Below, one piece after another: positions 57,861 through 64,000 of a stretch of DNA of 64,000 bases. Below the pieces are notes generated by a model. That model saw only the letters and a program-made list of their open reading frames with translations. It had not been told where the DNA came from and made no database searches. Origin of the DNA: Nilaparvata lugens (lineage: Eukaryota; Arthropoda; Insecta; Hemiptera; Delphacidae); NCBI RefSeq assembly GCF_014356525.2, contig NC_052510.1, positions 12,120,660 through 12,184,659 on the forward strand, written 5' to 3'. The first letter of the stretch is position 1; each line of letters opens with the position of its first letter. The position numbers and the translations under genes were made by a program.

Positions 57861-58564
57861 CACCCCTCCTACTCGTTCTTCATCTTCAAGCTCCTCTTCC
57901 GACCATTCTTCTCTAATATTTCCTATATTTCTTCATCGTATTCTAGTGTTATTCTTGTAGGAGGGGAGAACCTTTCCTTCCCAACTCTTTTCAGCCTAAA
58001 CTCTTTCCACCAGAAAGTAGTACTGTACGGTATTTATTAACAGCAACCTACCGTATGAATGAACGAATGAATCTCCTTTTCCCAATTAATTACCCTCATG
58101 CTCACTACTTGACCTACCGATTTCCAAGTTTCACCGAAAATAAAAACAGAGTCTCTACTTTTTTTCTAGTTTCCTGTGCGGTCTCCTCGTTTTCATCTTA
58201 CTTAGTACAGTATTTCCGTTTCCGCTTATCTTCTCCTCTTCCTTATTTTCCAGGTGTGCATCAGTCTTTAACTTCTACCGTAAATGAATTACATAGTCTC
58301 CGAATCCATATTCCCTTCTTTCACATTTCCGTTATGCATGGCACGTTACCCTCAGTAAATTATTATATTATCATATTCTCCATTGTCAATCAATAATAAT
58401 TTTCTCATCAATGCATTGTCGTCGTTTTTTTCATTCCATTCCTTTTTGTTTTTTCTCTGTTTTTGGTCATTCCATCTCATTATCTCTCTATTTGAGCATT
58501 CTTTTCCATTATCTTTATTGAGCTTTATCATTATTACAAATAATAAAATATTCCTATTATAAAG
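57861..58564. other. Unannotated stretch
   Basis: Moderately pyrimidine-rich. The 113-codon plus frame at 58055-58396 matches nothing I recognise. Confidence 0.35.
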
Positions 58565-58742
58565 ATGCACTAGATAAGTTTATTTGCAACTTATCTGCGC
58601 TCAGGCTTATGCCTTAGCAGGTTTTTTTTCCTGTATTGTATCAAGTGTATTATTTTGTATACAATATTGCATAATAGTATGTTATTATTCAATTGTATTT
58701 TTGTCTTGAAAATGGAAAATAAATTTGATTTGAATTTGATTT
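58565..58742 (+). mobile_element. Non-LTR retroelement 3' UTR with (GATTTGAATTT)n tail
   Basis: GCTCAGGCTTATGCCTTAGC hairpin, then an AT-rich UTR, AATAAA (in GGAAAATAAATTTGATTT) and a repeat tail. This is the usual form of a LINE 3' end. No coding region is recognisable upstream. Confidence 0.45.
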
Positions 58743-59376
58743 ATTGTTGTTCCCTTCTCCCCTACCACATCTTATGTTCTACTTGAGTTGAACATAAACG
58801 TTGCCTTCTCCCTGTACTTCGGAATTTCCCTTGAAGTAACCTTCTTCTATTCGTCTATTTTGATCTTTCTACTATTCCTCCCTCTTTTCTGTCTCCTTTT
58901 GTGTTCAACTCCCTTCTATTCTTCGACTCTATCAATATTTTTAAGCTCATATTCCTCCTACACTTTCTTCCTATTCTCCTTCTTTCTCTATCTTCTTCCT
59001 CTTCTCTATCCCTCTCCTTCTCCATACCTACTCCTTCTTCTCATTCCCTTCATTCAATCCGGGTGGGTCAGCAATTCTTCAATTGATTCCACTTGTAGAA
59101 AAAAATTTGGAAAATCTGTGTAAAGGAAGGAGAAAACTGAAGAGAATGAACAAAATAAGAATGGAATTTGCCTGGATTCTAATGTCATTCTTGCTCTACT
59201 TCATCTTCAACATTTTCTTCTCCATTTCTTCCTTCACCTCTCTAATCTATTCTTCTCATTCTATAACCTCTTTCTCCATTCAAGAGAAAAATATACATTT
59301 CCTCCGATAAATAAGTGAGCTAATAAATAAGCTTCTAATGAAGTTAATAAGTTTTCATTCCTCCTATCTCCCTCTG
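58743..59376 (+). repeat. Pyrimidine-rich domain (5' body of composite)
   Basis: CT-rich sequence with CTTCTCC/TTCCTCC runs leads directly into the core repeat at 59377, as it does at 33535-35297. A purine-rich break lies at 59095-59165. Confidence 0.7.
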
Positions 59377-59668
59377 TGGTAGAGAGTTAGTGGGGAGGAT
59401 ATTTTTAATATCCTTTCCAAAGAATGGATATTGATATGTCCAAAGCTCCGCTAATTTATGTAGATGCATAACAATATAATTATCTATAGTTATTATATTA
59501 CAAATTACTTTTTCATATCATATACAGTTCAATAATTATTTTCTCAGTCTATATTATGTAAATTCATCTATAATTTTGCAGTATTGTAAGCTATTGTATG
59601 TAAGTGTATAAGCCAGTATATATTGCAATCTACATAAATGAAGTAAGTACTCAATCAATCAATCAATC
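59377..59668 (+). mobile_element. 290 bp core repeat with (CAAT)n tail, copy 3
   Basis: Collinear with copy 1 from TGGTAGAGAGTTAGTGGGGA to the CAATCAATCAATCAAT tail. Small differences include a four-base AAGT duplication before the tail. Confidence 0.88.
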
Positions 59669-60245
59669 TGTCCTCTTCTCTTTACTCTGTTTCACTCGTG
59701 ATCCTCCTCCCCTTTCTCCATTAGTTCCTACTTTCCTCTTTCTCCTCCTCTTCCTCCTCCTCCTCCTCCTCCTCCTTCTCCTTCTTCTTCTTCTTCTTCT
59801 TCTTCTTCTTCTCTTCTTCTTCTTCTTCTTCTTCTTCTTCTTCTTCTCTTCTTCTTCTCTCTTCTTCTTCTTCTTCTTCTTCTTCTTCTTCTTCTTCTTC
59901 TTCTTCTTCTTCTTCTTCTTCTTCTTCCTTCTTCTTCTTCTTCTTCTTCTTCTTCTTTTCTTCTTCTTCTTCCTTCTTCTTCTTCTCTTCTTCTCTTCTT
60001 CTTCTTCTTCTTCTTCTTCTTCTTCTTCTTCTTCTTCTTCTTCTCTTCTTCTTCTTCTTCTTCTTCTTCTTCTTCTTCTTCCTTCTTCTTCTTCTTCTTC
60101 TTCTTCTTCTTCTTCTTCTTCTTCTTCTTCTTCTTCTTCTTCTTCTTCTTCTTCTTCTTCTTCTTCTTCTTCTTCTTCTTCTTCTTCCCTATCCCTCTTT
60201 TCTTTCATTTCTAATTTCTTATTTTCCCTTTATTCCCTTTTTTCC
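59669..60245 (+). repeat. Long (TTC)n tract downstream of the core repeat
   Basis: CT-rich start, (CTC)n near 59750, then about 430 bases of almost pure TTC/TCT with occasional CTCTTC phase breaks. The position after the core repeat is the same as at 35590-35965. Confidence 0.95.
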
Positions 60246-60941
60246 ATTGAAGCAGGTAAGTAATGCTTTCATGCTTTCCAGGTAAATGAGCCTCAATCCT
60301 CTTCCTGGGATTTCACTCGTGTATTATATACGCCCCACATATATGAGATCACATACACACACACTCCCATCTCCGTTTTTAACGCATCTTTATGCGCGAC
60401 CACATATGAACTCCTAAGCAGACCTGCTTTAATCTACCTCGTGAATTTTGGTTAACAGGCGAGTAATCGCGATTTTGGGCGGCTTTACAAATTCGCATGG
60501 CCTAAGCGTAGGATGCTGGTAATGAGATTGATCTTTGTGAGACGTGGGAGCTCTTGTATATATTGAGACACGATGGAAGAATTCAAGAATTCCTCAAGCT
60601 TTATCCCTCAATAGTTTAAGGAATCCAAGTGAAGATCCACCACTTCAATAATGGAAGAGTGATTTAATTAGCCGAAAATCATAATTCAACATAATTACTT
60701 CTACAAACCGGTGTTTTTCTACAACTGGAAATTTCAACTTTTACTAATCGTCTGAGAAGGATTTTAACAATATATATATATGACGTTTCCATTCGGAAAC
60801 CTGGACATTTTTAACTAAAGATGGTTGTAGTTTGGTTCATTTCTTCTCAGTTGCCATGCAATTAAAATCACAAAGTGGTTTGGACTCACAATTCTACAAG
60901 AGGAAACTGTTCAAGATTTACTCAATCATCAATGTGATATC
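60246..60941. other. Unannotated stretch
   Basis: No gene recognised. Confidence 0.4.
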
Positions 60942-61185
60942 TTAAGGTGCGTACAGACTTTCGCTCTGCTCCGCAACCGAACGTCACTCCAACAGAGCGA
61001 TTGATGATCGACCGGGGAGCAACAGTGGTTCGACCGGGGAACGCGAGAAGATCTAACATCTTCCGTAACGTTCATGATGGGTGCGTGGGCGGAGCGACTG
61101 TGGTTCGATGGAGGAACGAGGGCGGTACGAGGGCGGAGCGTGCTCGGTGCGGGTTGGAAGCGCGTATATGTGTACGCAGCTTTAG
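60942..61185. mobile_element. GC-rich MITE with TTAAGGTGCGTACA-type ends
   Basis: The left TTAAGGTGCGTACAGAC and right GTGTACGCAGCTTTAGA are imperfect inverted repeats. The ~244 bp body is CpG-rich, unlike the AT-rich surroundings. It contains near-repeats GAGCAACAGTGGTTCGACCG and GAGCGACTGTGGTTCGATGG. The 86-codon frame across it is incidental. Confidence 0.7.
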
Positions 61186-61864
61186 AATATCAAGAAGGTC
61201 TACATAAAGGCTACAAATGCCGGAAATGAGCATCACTAATCAGGATCAACCATGTTGAATTATTGAATTCTACTCAAATAAAAAATCAATATAGCTTGAT
61301 AGTGATATTGTGTGCCATTGCTAGCTTAGGTCTGGTGTCAGAGGTTTAGGCCATACCTGATCAATTTCAGGGCCTTTGCTTGTCTAGGACTGTTTCTAGG
61401 CAGCTGGGAAGGCGGCTTGAATTATCCATCCGGAATATTGTTCGATTCCATAAATCAGCCATCAAAAGAGAGCCATCATAAATCATGAAGCTGAAACGAC
61501 GGAGATTGAAGGCATTACTTAATGAACAATATTCACTCAAATTGCCCCTAGTGCTTGTGGTGAAACGTGGAAATTGAAGTGAGAGTGAAGCTCTCACCCC
61601 GGAATTTTAGAATAGATTGAATCTGGAGGATGAAGCTCGAAATGACAATCTGTGAACCAGAGAAACACTCCACTTTCACCTGAATAGTTAGGAGTGAAGG
61701 GAAATATGCTTAGGAGCAAATAAAGGAGAAGAATGTGGCAAACGTGGATGATGAAAAGGTTTATTGATTCTTTATTCACTACATTATAATGAAAACATAA
61801 CATCGCAGAATGAAATAAACGAAGGGAAATTATGAACACTATCAAGATCCGGAAGATCCATTGA
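61186..61864. other. Unannotated stretch
   Basis: Frames on the minus strand at 61367-61908 match nothing I recognise. Confidence 0.4.
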
Positions 61865-61985
61865 ATGCAGCCAAGATATTCTTCTCCTTCCAGGACCTCT
61901 TTTTCCATCGATTTTTCCTTGGACGATTGTCTGTAGTAAAAAGTACCAGGAGTCGTTCCTCATGATGTGGCCCAGATATTGCAGA
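61865..61985 (-). pseudogene. LINE RT C-terminal fragment, minus copy
   Basis: The minus strand reads LQYLGHIMRND, then LLQTIVQGKIDGKRGPGRRR and ISWL. This is the YLGHIxR - IxxGKxxGKRxxGRRRxSWL block common in insect LINE reverse transcriptases. It stops abruptly at 61865, where the reverse arm of the palindrome ends. Confidence 0.8.
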
Positions 61986-62155
61986 CAATCGTCCAAGGAA
62001 AAATCGATGGAAAAAGAGGTCCTGGAAGGAGAAGAATATCTTGGCTGCATAAACTTAGAAAGTGGACGGGAAAAACATCAGCTGAACTCTTCCGCATGGC
62101 TGTGGACAAAATCAGGCTTGCCATGCTGGTTGCCAACATCCGAAACGGATAGGAA
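61982..62155 (+). pseudogene. LINE RT C-terminal fragment, plus copy
   Basis: The plus strand reads QTIVQGKIDGKRGPGRRRIS and then WLHKLRKWTGKTSAEL, FRMAVDKIRLAMLVANIRNG and a stop. It is the same protein block as the minus copy but extended to the natural C-terminus, followed by CCACAAGAAGAAGAT. Together with 61865-61933 it forms a 69 bp perfect inverted repeat. Confidence 0.85.
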
Positions 62156-62223
62156 CCACAAGAAGAAGATAATGAAAACAGATGTCAATTTTACGTATTC
62201 AACTTAAAGGTGATCGATGGAAT

Positions 62224-62375
62224 GTGATGATTGATTGATTGATTTATTTGTTACATGCTAGGTCTTGAAAAACCTATTGCATTTATACATTACAATAATT
62301 ATACAATGCGAAATTGAAAAATAATAATAAATTAAGTATGAGATTAACCTCTAATAAATTAAGTATTAAGATGAG
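62224..62375 (-). mobile_element. Non-LTR retroelement 3' tail with (CAAT)n end
   Basis: Plus-strand GATTGATTGATTGATTTATT is, on the minus strand, AATAAATCAATCAATCAATC. It is preceded by an AT-rich UTR with GTTTTTCAAGACCTAGCATG. The decayed frame at 62430-62770 lies directly upstream in minus sense and may be part of the same element. Confidence 0.55.
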
Positions 62376-62429
62376 GGGTGAGGAAAGATTGAAAGAAGTC
62401 GACACCAATAATATTGGAACAGCCACACA

Positions 62430-62770
62430 TATTTTCCAAGGTTGTCACCGTTTGAGACAAGCTGTGATACAACAGTAGCGGTCTCTTTTTGTGCGGGAGA
62501 TTGAGGCGCAGTGGGGGAAATTATCAAGGATCCTGGGTTTGCAGATGATGATGAAGTTTCCCTATTAACCGGGGAAAGTTGTGAGTTGGTTAGAGGGGTT
62601 GGTGGGGGGAAAAGAGGGGTAGGAGAGTTAAGAGATGACTTTCATCTTACGTCAATAGCATCTGAGTGGCACTGGCTTGGCATGGCGTCACTCAGTGTTG
62701 AAGTGAGCTGGCATTCAGATGTTGTGCCTTGCGCTGTGGTGGATGCACTGCTGCTAGGCAGGCAAAGTCA
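62430..62770 (-). pseudogene. Decayed Ser/Thr/Pro-rich reading frame
   Basis: One minus frame is open from a stop at 62768 to near 62400 except for a single TGA at 62642-62644. It reads CLPSSSASTTAQGTTSECQL, then a segment rich in S, T and P (TPLTNSQLSPVNRETSSSS), and then TATVVSQLVSNGDNLGKYVW. Composition is not simple-repeat driven, unlike the purine tract next to it. I recognise no family. It may be the remnant of a retroelement protein whose 3' UTR and tail follow at 62224-62375. Confidence 0.35.
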
Positions 62771-62819
62771 ACACTGCTAACCAAGTTCTCTGTTTGAGAC
62801 CTGCTGATGATTCAGGGAG

Positions 62820-63720
62820 GAGTGGTGAGTTTGTAAGGAGGTGGAGAAGGAGGAGGAGGGGTAAGAGGAGAAGGAGGAGGAGGAGGAAGAGGTGATGATG
62901 CATTGATACATACAATATCATTCTCAATATATGAAGTAGGAGAAGGTGGTGGAGGAGGAGAATCAGGTGGAGGAGCAGGTGGAGGAGGCGGTGGTGAAGA
63001 AGGTTGTGTAGGAGGAAAATGAGGTGGAAGAGTAGGAGGAGAAAGAGGAGAAAGAGAGGAAGGAGAAGAATGGGAAGAAGGAGGAGGAGAAGGAAGAGGA
63101 AAAGGAGGTGGAGGAGGAGGAGAATGAGGTGGAGGAGCAGGAGGAGGAGGCGGTGTTGAAGAAGGGGGTGGAGGAGGAAAATGAGGTGGGAGAGTAGGAG
63201 GAGAAAGAGGAGAAAGAGAGGAAGGAGAAGAATAGAAAGAAGAAGGAGGAGAAGGAAGAGCAAAAGGGGGTGGAGGAGGACAATGAGGTGGTGGAGGAGG
63301 AGAATGAGGTATCGGAGCAGAAAGAGATCAGGAGAAACAAGAGGGAGAGTTGGAGGAGGAAGATATGTAAAAGCAGAGAGAATGAGGAGAAGATATTGTG
63401 AGGAAGAGGGCAGGGGTGAGGTGAACAGATGGAGAAGAATATGTAGGATGAGGAGGGAGAGATAGTTATGGGAGGAAAGGGATAACAAGAAGGGATGATG
63501 AGAAAAGGAAGGAGGAAGAGGATTAGGGAGGGATAAGGGTGGGAAAAAAGGATAAGGAGGAAGAAATGGCGGATGAATGGAAGGATGAGAAGGTAGAGAT
63601 GGAGGTGTATGAATGGAATTGAGTTAGAGAATAAGAATGAGATAAAGGAGGAGATAGAGGACGAGATCGAGAAGGAGGAGAAAGGGGTGTTGGAGATAGG
63701 AGGAGGACAAAGGGCAACAC
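62820..63720 (-). repeat. Purine-rich minisatellite (GGAGGA type) with ~162 bp repeats
   Basis: The plus strand is GGAGGA/GAGGTGG-rich. The block from GGAGGAAAATGAGGTGG through AGTAGGAGGAGAAAGAGG to GGCGGTG recurs about 162 bases apart (near 63011 and 63173), with a third partial copy from 62950. All three minus frames are open over much of 62815-63330. One gives polyproline (PPPPPAPPPHSPPPP), one serine and one leucine, as expected for such a tract. The proline frame has no ATG and stops at 62812-62814. Confidence 0.8.
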
Positions 63721-64000
63721 AGAATAGTGGAAGGAGGAAGGAGAATATGAGAGGAGACTAATGGATGAGAAAAAAATAGAGTGGCATGGAAGAAGAGTGA
63801 TTATGATAAGAGTAAGAAGAAAAACGGGATTTGTTCAATGTACAAGTGGAGACAATTTTTGACGTAATGAAACCGTAATCCACCGTTGAGTGGAGGTGAA
63901 AGAGGATGATTCTAAGAAAATGAGAATAAAAGAGATAGGAAGAGGATAACCATCATCGGGAGGCATGATTCAATAATAATATCGAGTGACCTGGCTGGCT
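63721..64000. other. Window end, no gene seen
   Basis: Purine-rich at first, then mixed. Nothing recognised. Confidence 0.4.

Noticed and set aside
59604..60263. 219-codon and 181-codon frames, one apparently starting MYKPVYI
   Set aside because: The N-terminal part is the core repeat and its CAAT tail, the rest is TTC microsatellite. The same MYKPVYI start at 50409 shows it belongs to the repeat.
63181..63465. Arg/Glu-rich plus frame and polyproline minus frame as host exons
   Set aside because: Purine minisatellites keep all minus frames open. The proline frame has no ATG or clear splice sites, so it is noted only as part of a possible remnant.

Overview
This window looks like intergenic or intronic DNA from a large, AT-rich, repeat-dense insect genome. 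The interspersed repeats most resemble those of a hemipteran, probably a delphacid planthopper such as Nilaparvata lugens. That assignment rests on recognising repeat families and could not be checked by search. There are no bacterial-type operons, no complete protein-coding gene, no CRISPR array, and no rRNA gene or intact tRNA gene. Almost every long open frame is a by-product of simple repeats, because TTC/GAA, CT and CA tracts cannot make stop codons.

The only host exon I can support is at 12314-12686 on the minus strand. It encodes an immunoglobulin V-type domain, resembles Beat-like neuronal adhesion proteins, and has good splice sites on both sides. No neighbouring exon was recognised, so much of the window may be intron or flank of that gene. 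The other coding traces are remains of mobile elements. They are a truncated Tc1/mariner-IS630-type transposase (29507-30253, minus) and at least seven reverse-transcriptase C-terminal scraps of non-LTR retrotransposons (11830-12085, 17735-18440, 20684-20962, 21171-21701, 38466-39538, and an inverted pair at 61865-62155, plus a doubtful one at 41427-41660).

Layout. 0-10 kb: end of a CA-microsatellite element, a 1.3 kb pyrimidine tract, a 724 bp terminal-inverted-repeat element with CTTAAG motifs, a small MITE, and a ~155 bp satellite. 9.6-13 kb: three large palindromes, one with hammerhead-ribozyme-like motifs in both arms, then the Ig exon. 13-22 kb: two full copies of the CA element and several LINE tails. 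22-33 kb: degenerate repeats, a second hammerhead-like motif, the transposase, and a tRNA-derived SINE fused to a MITE arm. 33-36 kb: a pyrimidine-rich domain around a 290 bp repeat core. 36-42 kb: foldback MITEs and a nested insertion. 42.6-45.4 kb: a higher-order array of alternating long and short TTC units. 46-57 kb: more MITEs, the intact SINE, purine-rich DNA, (TA)n and a 157 bp satellite. 57-64 kb: TTC tracts, another copy of the pyrimidine-rich composite, a GC-rich MITE, inverted LINE tails and a purine minisatellite.

The most interesting signals are the hammerhead-like folds. They have a short helix III closed by a palindromic tetranucleotide, the arrangement known from Penelope-like retroelements. 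Next come three target-site-flanked LINE insertions whose 3' ends are (GAA)n, a plausible source of the abundant TTC/GAA microsatellites. The others are the alternating TTC array and the repeated pyrimidine-rich composite.
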